A stretch of DNA of 64,000 nucleotides from Oxytricha trifallax (lineage: Eukaryota > Ciliophora > Spirotrichea > Sporadotrichida > Oxytrichidae). Numbering within the stretch: position 1 is the first letter of the stretch; the number at the start of each line of letters is the position of its first letter. The DNA lies in NCBI GenBank assembly GCA_000711775.1, contig ARYC01002629.1, forward strand, positions 1-64,000, given 5' to 3'. Under the pieces are notes generated by a model, which made no database searches, was not told the DNA's origin, and worked only from the letters and a program-made list of their open reading frames with translations. The translations under genes were made by a program, and so were the position numbers. This document shows, piece by piece, positions 1-13,300 of the stretch.

Positions 1-451
1 CTTGGATATGTTCATAGAGATTTGAAGCCAGAAAATGTTATGATAAACCTCTGCCCTTTAGAAGTAGTTGTTAAAGATTTTAATAGAGCATTAAGATAAG
101 AGATAGTAACCTTAGCAAAGGTTCTTGGGACACCTGGATACTTCCCAATCAGAGAGAAATGGGACTAATGGCTCTGTTTAGTGGGATGTATGGGCAATCG
201 GAGCTATTACATTAGAGAGTGATATGGAAAGTATAGCTTACTTTGGTACAAAGTAAGAAAAATAATCAATATGTTAAGCTTAAAAGCATATTAAGTAAGA
301 AAATGAATGCAAGGAAATAAAAAAGATAGTTGAGATGATAATAATCAGTGCTCCCTCCTATCCAAGGTAAACATTGGATGACATACTTGTGCCACTTAAG
401 AGAGCAAAATTACAGAGATATAACAAAGACAAGCAAATAAAATTCGTTTGA
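1..451 (+). pseudogene. TBE 57-kDa-type protein, kinase domain, 3' end
   Basis: C-terminal part of the kinase-like protein carried by TBE elements. The first frame reads a catalytic loop HRDLKPEN, then DFNRA where most kinases have DFG, then WDVWAIG, a kinase subdomain IX-like motif. The reading frame shifts once near 170-185, so this copy is probably decayed or interrupted by a small eliminated segment. It ends with TGA at 449-451. The N-terminus, including the zinc fingers seen in the copy at 4351-5765, lies outside the window. The DFN is shared with the second copy, which suggests a family feature and not a random mutation. Confidence 0.75.
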
Positions 452-590
452 ATTAAGTACACTAAAACTCATTAAATATTCATTAAATTCAAATAAAACC
501 TGCGTTTTCTCTACTAACCCCAATAAGACCCCAATTATACCCTACAAATCAAAGCACTTATAAACCTCACTAAGGGGTTTTGGGGTTTTG
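1..590 (+). mobile_element. TBE transposon, right end (truncated by window edge)
   Basis: The right terminus of a TBE (telomere-bearing element) transposon. The end at 571-590 is an inverted C4A4/G4T4 repeat, the reverse complement of CAAAACCCCAAAACCCC, and is followed by ATT, which fits the ANT target known for TBEs. About 50 bp of subterminal sequence matches the inverted repeat of the full-length TBE at 1852-5905. The rest of the element lies left of the window. It carries the 3' end of the TBE zinc-finger/kinase gene. Confidence 0.9.
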
Positions 591-1317
591 ATTCTTATTA
601 AAAAAATTAAATTGTGATTAATAAAAAAGAGAAATTAAATCCATAAAATTATATTAAATATATGAAAAAATATAACTAAAATTAACATTATAATTTATCT
701 ATAGACACCTTTTTTATTAAACTTATATTTACTATTTATTAATGATATCACCTCTTCACAAATTATAAATTAAATTTTGAGGGGGGAGTTTCCTGCACTG
801 GTGGTTTATGATTTAAAAAAAAATTTAGGAAAGTACTGAACTTTTTTTAATTTTATATATTTTTTATTTTTTTTAATTAAACTAATCTTTATAACAACTA
901 TCAACCAACGTCAGGACTAATTTAATTGTTAAAATTATACTTTAATTTATTAATAAATATTCAACGTCTCTCTTCAGATTCCAAAAACTCTGACATTTTA
1001 TATCTTATATTTGTAGGTTCTATCTCTTAAATATTATATTGCTTTACTATAGTAATTTCAAATATTGTATCTAATTATTAATGTTATTCTGATTCAATTG
1101 TTCTTACGATGCCTATATAATGTTAGACTATACTTTCTTGAGCTATGAACAATATGCTCTTAATATTTATTGAGTCATAAAAATATTAAATTTGTAAATT
1201 TATGTAAAATTTATAAAATTTAACATAAATAAAAAAACAGTGCAGGAAACTTCCTTCCCAAATATAAATATTAAATTGATTTTAATTAAAATATTTTAAT
1301 TTGTTCGCAGTTTAAAA
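591..1317. other. Upstream region of paralogue X1
   Basis: AT-rich non-coding DNA between the TBE end and the X1 start codon. Segments 735-775 and 1262-1317 align by eye with 16805-16897 upstream of paralogue X2, so this is a duplicated 5' region. The alignment is broken in X1 by the small transposon at 780-1259. A possible splice acceptor (TTCGCAG) precedes the ATG in both copies, so a 5'-UTR intron is possible. No promoter motif was recognised. Confidence 0.6.
780..1259. mobile_element. GGGGAAG-type MITE, copy 1
   Basis: A 480-bp segment with inverted terminal repeats. The left end reads GGGGGGAGTTTCCTGCACTG and the right end, reverse-complemented, reads GGAAGTTTCCTGCACTG with two extra bases. 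It is absent from the matching position of paralogue X2. Its interior, read on the minus strand, is recognisably similar to the interior of the element at 13213-13646. No transposase frame is seen, so it is non-autonomous. The flanks begin AAAT on both sides but no clean target duplication remains. Confidence 0.8.
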
Positions 1318-4300
1318 ATGCTGCATCTGGTTTTATTACTATTCTTGGCACAACAAATTATTTTAGTAAATAGTGCAATTACTACCCATAATTGCTTTTA
1401 AGCTTATCCACTCTCACAAAATGATTAGACCACTGGTATGTACTTTCAATTGCAAATATTTGCATTTATTATTAAATAATATCAAAAGTAAGGGGTGTTT
1501 AAAAAAAATACTGAAAATTCATGAATTTTTAAACTTTACAGCGGTTGACATGGATAATTTATCAAACATTGTACTAGGAGGTACTAAAAATTTAATGACT
1601 CCCACTTTGTCTTACTTTGCTCCAAATCAAGCTCTAAATTGGTAAAAATAAATTACTGGGTTGCTTACTGGAAGCATGTACCCTGAAGTAATTTGTATTT
1701 TTATTATTATTTATTAAAACAATAAATAATGTAATTTCATTACTATAAATCAAATACGTTTTAAAAAAATTAAAAATTATAGAATGAAATTAATAAACTT
1801 AATAGATTTACAAATGATTAAATATAAATTAAAATGAACTACAATAACATTCAAAACCCCAAAACCCCTAATGAGGTATATAAGTGCTTTGATTTGTAGG
1901 GAATTTGTTAAGGATTGGGGTTATTAATTAAATGCGAGACAAAAATAACAAGCTTTTGGGGTCTATTTATTATGATGAAGAATATATAGATTTAGTGTTT
2001 AAACTACGTTATGGATGTAGTAATTATATATATATATATATATTGATTGAATAAGTAAACCAGTACTGAACTACTAGTCTATTGCGCGCGCTGCTCTTAA
2101 AGCATAGTCCATCAAATGTTCGCTCTCACTGCTTGAAAGCTGTGTAATTAAAGGAATAATAGCTGAATTCTTAGCCTAAGAGGAATTCAAAGTTTCTATA
2201 TAAGCATATTGACTATCTTATCAATGAAAAACCTTGAAATATTGGGCTCCCTTCTCTCTTGACCAACGAGCTACTATGTTTCACCGCCAGTTCCCTGAGT
2301 TGAAGATCTCTGCTTATTCTGTTGCAAACATTTATAAACGAAATTTATCTCTTACAAAGGTGTAAATCGTATCAAGAGAGAAATTGATCTCACTCTGCCA
2401 TCTTACAACAACAACTTAAATTTATTTTATAATTAAATGCAGAAAGCCTAATAGAATAATATTAAGTTTATACATGCTAACGAGGCTGTGTTTACCTTCA
2501 ACACTTTCATCTAGAAGTCTTTGTATAAGAGGCATAGTAATATAGAAGTATATGACTAGAAAGTCAATGTATAAACAAACGCAATTCTTGGAGGTATTAG
2601 CGAGGATGCTGGTTTAGAAAACCTATGTTATTCATCCTCGCTCTATTAAAACATAGCAATATATTAAGTTCTTAGAGTAGCTGAGAGAGAAGTACCCTGA
2701 ATAAGAGATTATTCTATTCGTTGATAATCTTTCTGTTCATAAGACAAAAGAAACAAGGAAGAGTTATGAGCAACTAAGAATAACACCAGTTTTCATCGTG
2801 CCTTAAAGCCCATAGCTTAATTGAATTGATTTCTTCTGGGGTATACTAAAAGGTCGTTATAAGAAACTGCTGCTATACCACCTGATGCATGACCTACCTA
2901 TCGATACAGTCGATTTTATAAAAAGTTCAGCAAAGAGAGTTGATAATTAGTTGGCATAAAAGTGTGCTAAAGAAGGGAGAGTGAATGTATGCAAATAAGT
3001 TTTGTCGTTAAGTTAATGAATATTTAAATCACATTTAAAATTCTTTCGTAGGAGCTGGCTTCTCTTTCTTCTCTTCTACTTCTTGCTTCCCTCCTCCTAA
3101 GTTTCTTCTCTTGCTGCCAGCTCCAGCATCTATGTTCATTGACTCTGGAGGCTAAATATTTGAATAAAGTCTCTTGCTAACTTCATACTTTGTCTGCGAC
3201 TTTCGCTCTCTGTGAAGCTTGCTCTATCCCTCATCAAAAAGATGCCAGTACCAGATTTTTCTAAAGAGTTAAGCTACAAATCTTACTTGAAATATAAGGG
3301 CGCTTTTGCAGCTCTGATAGCAAGCTCTCACTTATCTTGATCCCTTGTTTGTCCTCATCTTCTGAAAAGATGCTGTACCTTTTCTTATGAGATTGTTGTA
3401 TAATTTCTTTCAAGTAATACCCTTTGTTTGTTGCAAGTATGCCAAAGAAATATTTTCTTTCAGGTAGTTTATTTGACAACTGCTTCCTAGTAGGCAGTTA
3501 CTGCAAAACCTCTGGGTCATTTATAGCATCATAATATAAATTAGTCACTGAGATTTCTGGATAGTTCGGAATTTCTCCAAACTTTACATCTTAAGTTTTC
3601 AATGCTTTCTTCTCTTCGCAGAGTATCGCTCTTAGAAATGATATTTTAGTACCTTCAATCGTTGGCAGGAACAAACCAACTACATAATAAAGATTAGCAA
3701 CTATGAGTTCATTACCTTGCTGCACCAGGTAGCAGTGCAAATCCTCCTTGCTTCTAAATCTTTGATTCAATTCTTGTGCTTGCACTCTTTTCATTGCATC
3801 ATTCATCGACTCCATCTTGCTTACAGATTTGAAAAATGATATTCAAATTTAAGTTTAGTGATTTCAATTATATATCTCTGAAATACTTACTATTAAATAT
3901 GGGTATCTTATAGGAGGTCAACCCCTAAGTAGGATATGGAGAAGGTTTTGAGAACTGGTTTCAAACTTGAGAGATTGATATCAATTTCTACTGTGAAAGT
4001 TCCATATTTTTAAATTAAAATTTATGCGTAGTTTATTAGGAGAAGCTCCTAAAATGTTACTACTTAATTAGGAGCACCCTAAATTTGATCATAAAAACAT
4101 AAAATACCTCCTAAAGCAGTACGTACTTAATTAGGTGCACCTCCTAAATCGGTACGTACTATAATCAACTTATTATTGATAGTAAAAATGGTTACTTTCT
4201 CAATTATATTTAGAGCTGGATCGTCTCTTAGCACTCAAATTTCTTCTCTTATACTCTAAAAACTTCCCTTAAAACTTATAGGGTTGCAAAGTTCTCTTAT

Positions 4301-7300
4301 AAGCTCTTAGTTATAGAGGCAGTTTTATAATTTTAAATTCAAATTTAAATATGAGCGCTAACATTTTAAGAAACAAAAACACTTCCACCAAACTAAATGA
4401 GACTTACCTTTAGCCTCAATAAAAAATGTGATAGCTGTGAGATGAGCTCTCATAAGGAACTACCAGAGCTATTACTTGAGGTCTCTGATATTTAAATAGA
4501 AATTAATAATATAAAATAAATGGAAAATAAGAGTGGGAAACAGAGAGGAGGAGAAAGGTATTAATTAAATTCCTATACAAACTGAAGAAGCTGAAGTCTA
4601 TTTTTTTGAGCTATGTGAGAGAGATTTTGCTCATAAATCAAGCTGGTACAGACATAAGAAAGAGCATAGAGAAGCCAAGCCCACTGTATACTTAAAGCAT
4701 GATAAAAGAGATGGAAAGTATGACTGCTTTGAGTGCCATAAGCAATACTCTCATACAAGAGACTTGAAGAAGCATATTTTAAAAGCTCACAAGAAAGATA
4801 TAGAAGTTGAGAATCATGAAGTTGAGCTGAAACTTCTCAACAAAAGAAAAGCGAGGGAATTTCTAAGATCGTAGTGCCTGAATATGAAAGAGAGTTAGAG
4901 TACGTTAGGATGGCAAGTAACCAACTGACCTCTGAAATAACAAAAATTATGATCAAGATTCAATAAAAAAATACCGGTTCTTGCTTAAATTGACCTAGAT
5001 ACTTCTCTTTAAAGCTACCTTATATTAGAAGACTCCTTTGATAAGAAAGTTATCAATGATCATCAATACGCATACAAGATGTATTCATTCAACTATCTAT
5101 TTAGCGATGATAAATATTAAATGTAATTAACAAATGTGTATCAAGTACTCACTCAATCAAAGTTTAAAGAGTGTAGTTACTTAATCAAGCTAGATGCTGT
5201 ACTCCTTGCCAAAGATCATGTTGCTTTCAGACTTCCACTCTATGAAATGACCCTAAGAGATTTCATAACAGATCAAAGGAATCATAAGTGACTTGGATAA
5301 ATAGCTTCTCAGCTATTAAAGAGCTTCATAAGTTAGGGTTTGTTTTGTTCACAGAGATTTGAAGCCAGAAAATATATGGATAAACTTCTCACCTGTAAGA
5401 GTAGCAATAATCGATTTCAACAGAGCCTAAAGAGTGGAAGTATCAAGGCTTGAAACTGTAATATGAACGCAAGTGTACTATCCAGAAAGAGAAGACTGGA
5501 GAGATGGAGACTTTTAGTGGGATGTGTGGGCTTTAGAAGCAATAATAATAGAGTGCGATATGCCTCGCAATGAATACTACACTTCAAGTTGCGAGAAAGA
5601 TGCTAAACAAAGAATCAAGTAGTTTAAGACAAAACCAGAGTCTCTCAATCAATAAAACATATGGCAGAATCAATAATAATAAAACCAAACTCAAGATCAG
5701 ACATATCAATAGAGCAGATAGAGTTGTGGTTAAGTCAGATAAACTTCAGACCTCTGCCACATAATCCTAAAGTGCATTTTTAGTGATTAAATGAAATACA
5801 TTTACTATAAATTTCACATTAAAACCTATTAATAACCTCAACCCCTAACAAATTCCCTACAAATCAAAGCACTTATCAACCTCATTAAGTGGTTTTGGGG
5901 TTTTTATTATATACTAATAAAACTTCTCTAATTCTTAAAGCTATTCAAACATATTAAACCTTATGGAAGTAAATCATTTAAAAATATTTTACATTAAAAA
6001 TACTATTTTCATATTTAATAATCATAATATCTGAAACTTTTCTAAGAATTTCAAGTAATTTAGCTTTTAAGTTTTGCAATTACCGTAGCCTTTAATTCTA
6101 CATATACACAGGATATATAGGCAAACCTCAAATATAAATTAAAACAATATAATTTAAAACATTTACACACGAATGTGCTAGATAACAATCGAATTTGGAA
6201 AAATAATATTTATTTAAATATCTAATGCCTAATAAAAATACTGAATTCATATATTTTTTGATAAGTCAAATTAAGCAAGTATATATTTTATTTTTCCTAA
6301 CTTTATTATAAACTACAATAAATGACTGTTTAAATTATTCTTTAAATTTAGTTTTCACGATTGTTTTGTATTTTATCAATATTAAGTTGCTGTAGTTAAG
6401 TTTTAGCATCAAGTTGACAATTCCTCATATATATTAGTAAATATAAACCAAAATAATGAAATAAAAATCATTTAATATATAAAAGTTTACTATTGACTAA
6501 GACTAATACTTTAAACGCGACCATATTTTTATTTAAATACATATCCAAATAAATAGTTCATATTATAAATTGAATTTATATTTTTGTAGGTTGATTCTCA
6601 TACTGGAGCTGTTGTATAAGCTTTTTAAGAGTTCACTGAATATGGACCAAGTTCAACGACTTACTATGGAATACTTGATTAATTAATTATTTTAGTTATT
6701 TTTTATTGGTTAAATAACATCATAGAAAGTATTGTATTTAAGCACTGGTGACATCTATGTGACAGGCATTTCAATGCTTAACCAATAACTTAATTTTGCA
6801 AGGTTTTCTATTAATTCATCATTTGTGAGTAAAAATATTGAATTATAATTATATGAGCATTATTAAATTACAAATTTAAGTTTTATTTAGTTAGTGTTTA
6901 ATCTATATACTCAAGTTCTACATTTTAATCAAGAGGAATGTCTCTAACTATGACGTCAGATCAAAACTTATATTAATAATCTTAAAATAAATTTGGATGT
7001 TAAAGGTTATTATCTATATAAATAGATTACTAAACTTTGTAATTCTTGGAGCAGAATTTAATCTTAATCCTGGTTATGAATTGACTCTCCATAAGTCCCA
7101 TAGGACTAATCTAGCATCAGTAATATACTATTAATTTATAAAATATTCAATAATTAAAAAGTATAATGGGAATTGAATGTAGCTATTCTAGGACCTCTAT
7201 AGGATCTGCAGATTAAAAAATAAAATAATTTAATAATTTGATTTCTCACTTAGGCATAAATAAATAACTCTATATCTTTTATTTAATAATAAGGAATATA

Positions 7301-10300
7301 TAAGAATTGGGAAATTTAAATATATCTAATTTATATTATGGTATATAACCACCTTTAATTTGACATCATTAATCATAATTATATCAAATGATCAATCAAA
7401 TTGTAGTATGATTAAGATTTCATCGACCTTAATTCTAAAATACCTATTTTTTGTGTAATTTAAGCAAAATTTAACTTACATAGCTTAAAGCTAAAAGGTA
7501 ATTGTTCACCCAGCCCCCCCACCCACCCCGCCACCCTCCACCAACCTGAGCCCCCCACCTCCATATAAATAATTTTTTCAGTGTAATTTTTCTTGCCTAG
7601 CTGGCGGCTATTACATAAAATGATTTATTTTTATAATATTCACTGCATCCTTAAACATTTTTGTGTACATGCTCCCATAGGAAAATATTAATAAAAATAC
7701 AAACAAATGTTAGTTTTATAAATATTATTATAAATATTCTTAGTTAAGAAATTTTTTTTTTTAACATTCATATAATTGTACTTTTAATAAGTTAACCATA
7801 AAATTACTTATTTAACTGGAATGTATATTTATTTTGAATTTTATGGTTAACTTATTAAAAGTACAATAATATGAATGTTACAAAAAAAATTTCTTATCTA
7901 AAAATATTTAATATTATATATAAAAATAACATTTGTTTTGAGTTTTAAATATTTTCCTATGGGAGCATGTACACAAAAATGATGACGGATGTAGTGAATC
8001 TTATAAAAATAAATCATAATATGTAATAGCCGGCCACAGGGCAAGAAAAATTAGACTGAAAAAAAATTATTTATATGGAGGTGTGGGGGGCTCGGTTTGG
8101 GGGTGGAGGGGCGCTCGGGGTTAACATATAACTATAAAGGAATGGAAAAGGGGGGCTCGTGGTGAACAGGTAATAATAAAAAAGCTTAGAGATTGTAATT
8201 AGTATTTTTTAAGAGTTATTATTATGTATGATTTCCAATATCCCCTAAATTTAATCAATCTTTCAATATCTTATTCTTATTAATATTGGGTGACGCAATA
8301 CCTCAACTAGAAAAATATTGATCATTCAAACATATTTACAATCCTATTAATGCCATTTCAAGATCTATATAAAAATAAACGAAATAATAAATGAAAATAA
8401 GCAAAGACAACTTTCTGTGGCATAGCATCAATATCATTGTAAAACTATGCCTAAGATTTTGCTAGAAAAATAAAATTTTTTCCATCAATTTATGATTTTT
8501 ACAATATGAAACTGGAAATCAAATATTTATGGTGCAGCCATTAACTTATCAATAACCTTTTTAACTTTTTAAAAAAAATAACCTGTTTCTTGATTATAAT
8601 TGCAGTATATATAATTTAATTTCCAGCTTCATTTAGAAAAAAAGTATGTATTAATAAAAATCTTTATTTTCTCGCAAAAAGGATTGTATAGTTTTACAAT
8701 TAAATGGATAATAATTTTGCTTATACATGCCACAATGAGTAGGGTGTGTCAATATTTATTGCTCATTTTGTTTTGATTAACTCAATTTAGCCCTTGAATG
8801 ATAACTATAGGATTATAAATTAGGATGAATGAGCAATATTCTTCAAATCCGGGTAATGCACCCCCATAAATATTTTAGGCAACTCAAATGATGATTATAT
8901 TTTTGGATCAATGATATATCAAAACTAATCAAATAGCAAATTTATTGTTACTATTTTCTTTGTACAATACACATAAGTTAACAATTCTTTTAATGCAACG
9001 TTTAAATATTTTCTAATTAATGATGTTAATTATTGAATTCATTATAAACTAAAAAGTTTACTGATGTTTCTTCTTTATCTTACATTTATCATAAAATACA
9101 TAAATTATAGAAGAATTTTAATTGATTTTTTTAAATTATATTTATTTATCAGTGCTTGTCAATCTATAATAAATAATTAATTAAATATAACTAATAATTT
9201 AAGATCCCTTGTGATTTCAATTTTATACAAAAATATATTAGGAAAGTAAAAATGACAATTAGTTCACTTATATGAATAAATTGTATTTTAAAATGGAATA
9301 TTTAATTAGAAAATAATTTTTTAATGTAATTTATCCTTTTTTTAAGAAATTACTATTTAGAGTTTAATAATACAGAAGGAAATTTTTTTTAATAGATTTT
9401 ATATTTAAAAATAATCTTTAGAATTAATATTTTTGCGAAAAGGGGACTAATTGATATTTATAAATTATACATGGTATCAAAAACAGAAGCTTATTTTCTA
9501 TATTGGGCCAGCAAAAGTTTTTAATTAAGTTTATGAACATATTTATTTTATATGTCTATTTATTTGAAAAATTTTCATTAAATTTTAGTTTTAAAAACCA
9601 TGAAGCTCTAATTGATTTATAGCAATTCAATTACAGATCTGGGAAGTACCACAATTATGACGATTGAGCAGAAAGTGATTTCTAATTTTATAATAAATTT
9701 AAGAAATTAAAATAGAAAATTTATTCCTTATATAAATTAAAAATTTACTAATTTTAACTATAAAATTTTTGGAATTATAAAATCACCTACTAATGTCTAT
9801 TTTATTTTAATTAGCTATAAAATATTCATATATATTTTGGAGGAGCGAGAGTTCCAGTTCCTTTAACTAAAGTCGAAGCCTTTTTTGAAAGTTTTAATAA
9901 TGAAACTTTGTGCTCCGTATCAAAAATTGAAATTATTTTTGAATTTAATTTGTAATCAAGTTATCTTTACTCCAAAACAAATTTGGTACTAAAGGGAAAT
10001 TTTTATGATTTTAATTCAGTAATAGGATCTACTAGATTGGCTATTGCTCCAACTCCTTTAACTTTAATGAATACTTTTGTAGTTCTCTCAATAATGACAA
10101 CAAACTTTATTGTAAAATTAGTTTTTTTAAGATACTAATACATTTTATTTGAATTTTCAATAAGTTTGATTCTACTTTTTAATTTTAGATAAACGATCCA
10201 CATTCTAGTTGCCCGACATTACCGGCCTTTCCTACTCTGTAACCAAGAGCTCCTGTAATGCTAAAGAGGATAGAATATATTAAACCAGGGGTAGACCTCC

Positions 10301-13300
10301 ATTTTATACCAACTTTAGATTTTACAGGAGATGAGCTTTGTTCTGATAAACAAAGATCGTACTCTTTAATTCCACCATTTATTCCTAATGTTACGATAGA
10401 TTAGAGCACAGGATTTTTTTCATATTTAGCTGCAGATTAAGTTCATGGAATAGGCCAATCTGTTAACATATAAGTAGTGTAGATTAATGGTGCTTAAGCT
10501 AATATTTCTTACCCAATCGACTTTATTGATTGCAGAGATGTTTAAATAACAGAGTTATTGATAGAGAACTAAGTATTTGTTCTTAATTAGGAAATGACAT
10601 AGACTTTAATATATAAAGCTCCAATATACTCTAAGGATATGTGCAGCTAATACATAGAACTAACTGTCGCATTCAGTAATGGTTCAGCAACACCATTAAG
10701 CTTTATAAGAAGTGATTTGGCAAAAAATTAACTCACATTCAACACTTCAGAATAAAGTTATCTAGGTACTTATGCTTTAGAGTTCTAATTAAAGAGTCTT
10801 ATCAACATAGGACATATTCTATTAACAGTACCTTTCGAAGTTTCTATAATAGATATTTGCTAAGTGCAATACAAATACCCAGGCCCTTCAACATTCACTT
10901 ATTATCTTGGGAGACTTGAGAAAATAAGTTTTAAGGATTTGGAATTCTAAAGCAACTGCGATTACGCAATATCGATTAAGCCTTATACAAATCGTGGGTA
11001 TCCTCTGCCCTCTTATATTAGGTACTCTCGTGAATTGAAAGAGTTTAATATCTATACAAACGATTAAAATTTGAAAGGAATGCATCAAATCTTAATCAAA
11101 GTTTAATTTTAATTATAAATGAAAGCCACTTTAGAGACCGAAAGAAAAGAAGAAATTAGTACTTTCATCTGGACGTTAATTATTGAAGATGACCCAATAT
11201 AATTTGGATTTAGTTTGGAGATTTCAAACTAAATATCTTTTGTGGGGCAAGAGAGTTTCTGCGTGTTACCCTCTGTAGTTAACCCATTCAATGAGAGTTA
11301 TGAAATTAAAACAGAGATAACAAGTATAAAGGCTTTTGCAAAATGTTATATTTTATTTTTTTAATTAAATTTGATGGCAGGACTTTTTCATTCTTTCCTT
11401 ATTTAATTAAATGCCATTTATTTTTTTAAATAATTTTGTAATGCAACTCTATTTAATTAGCCTTGATTTGTCACAAATAAAAACATTCATGTTTAACAAA
11501 TAATTTGGGTTTAAATGGACATTGGAGAATACACATTGAAAATTTCACTATTAAATTTAAGAAGACCTTAGAAGTCCAAACTGTATAGTTTCAAGCTTTA
11601 GGTTAATGAATATAACTTTACTAATTAGTAGACTCAGCAAGTGTACAGAAGGGAAATCGAACAAGCTTAAAATTTTAAATAAAATTTCAAAGCTAAAATA
11701 AAATCCATAAGCTTTTAAGGACTAATGACTGTTCAATTCTACGATGACTGGCTTTACTCAGAAATCAATCAGAATTTCCTTAACATAAAAATTGAATATA
11801 GATTTCTTAAGAGGGCCTTAGATTCATCTATATATGAAAGAAATGAATTTATTTAAGATTGGAAATATGTTTAGTACAAAAATAAAATACTACAAGTATA
11901 GCTTAATTTTAGCAGACCAAGTTATATATCAAATTAAAGAGTAAGAACATAATTTGAATTAACCATTTTAGGAGAAAGACATTATAGAATTGAAATTTTC
12001 ATACTAGTTTTCAAACCTAAAGACTATCCTAAGAAGATAACTTGTAGAAGGTGATTCAAGAGAAAAAAAGTATGTAATAAAAAAGGAAATTCCTTAACAG
12101 CTTGATTAAGACGAAGCTCAAGCCATAGCCTAGACTGGAAATGCTATAAGCGCAGCTTTGACAGTATCAGTTTACTTTAACTTTATTTTACAATTCTTTC
12201 TGTAAGTCTAATCATTTTTCAATATTATTAGAAAAAATTGAATTCAATATAAAAAATATTATATTTAATTAGTGGCAACTAAATTTTGGAATAATTTGGT
12301 AAAAAAGGAATTTAAAAATAGTTGAATTTTTTTTAAATGGAACATATTACTATATCTTTTAGGAAATTTATCATCTTTAATTTTATTGCTAAAATTTATA
12401 AAATATGACTTTAAATAAAAATTAAATAAGCTCGATTGAGGATGTGATGTGATTTAATTGTACCGATAATAGGAAATACCAGTTATATTTATTCTATATC
12501 AAATGAGTTTAAAATCTTAAAATTTGATAAATTTGACTGCTTTCAATTTAAATTAAAGAACTCAATTATACATATAGTCCAACAATATTATCTTTATTAG
12601 ATCTGCAGCTTTATCTATAATATGGGGAGCACTGAACAACTTGTAACTAATTACTCATCTGCCACTGTTTTAGATAAATTTTACTTCAAACTTTAGATAC
12701 TTCGTTCTGTTCCTAATCGATATTTCAAATTTGAATTTGATACCTACACCTGATTTTTTGACAGAAAATCTTTAATTTAATTAAGAAGACACAGTTGATG
12801 AAGATTATTAGCTTGAAGATATGTACTAACTCTTAGGATATGAAAACTGCTTTTTCCCTTCGAATCTTGCAAATCTTATAGTCAATTTTCTTGCAATAAT
12901 TGCTCTAATGGCTGTTGAAAGAATTATTTAAAGAGGTTTAACACAGAATTAGCGAAAGTTAGAAACGGTTTAAATTAATTCTGAGAAAGACGTGTCGAAT
13001 AGTTTAATAACTTATTAATTTTTAAATTTTTGAATTATTAGTGAAAAGCCAAGCTTCATAAAACGACAAATTGTAAAGACATAATAAAAGTTGTAACAGA
13101 GTTTATATTACAGCAGCATATTAAGATTGCTTATATAGAATTATTTTGGACTTGCTATGATTACTTTTATTGTACTTTTCACTCATTTCTATTTTTTAGA
13201 TGCTAAATCTTTAGGGGGAAGTTCCCTGCACTTTTATTTTAATGTAAAATTTACTAAATTTAACATAAATTCAAAAAAGATTTATTTTTATGACCCATTA

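Larger units (their letters stand above)
1852..5905. mobile_element. Full-length TBE transposon (4054 bp) in an X1 intron
   Basis: Both ends carry the C4A4 inverted repeat. The left end is CAAAACCCCAAAACCCC at 1852-1868; the right end is the same inverted, with a few changes, ending at 5905. ATT lies at 1849-1851 and again at 5906-5908, the 3-bp ANT duplication expected for TBEs. The length fits the known ~4.1 kb. Three genes are laid out as in described TBEs: a DDE transposase (+), a 22-kDa-type protein (-), and a zinc-finger/kinase protein (+). All three show frame disruptions. The element lies inside intron 1688-6599 of X1 and has no counterpart in X2, so it inserted after the duplication. 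Confidence 0.93.

Noticed and set aside
571-590. True telomere or chromosome end from G4T4 repeats
   Set aside because: Only two repeat units, embedded in subterminal TBE sequence and followed by an ANT duplication; it is a transposon end.
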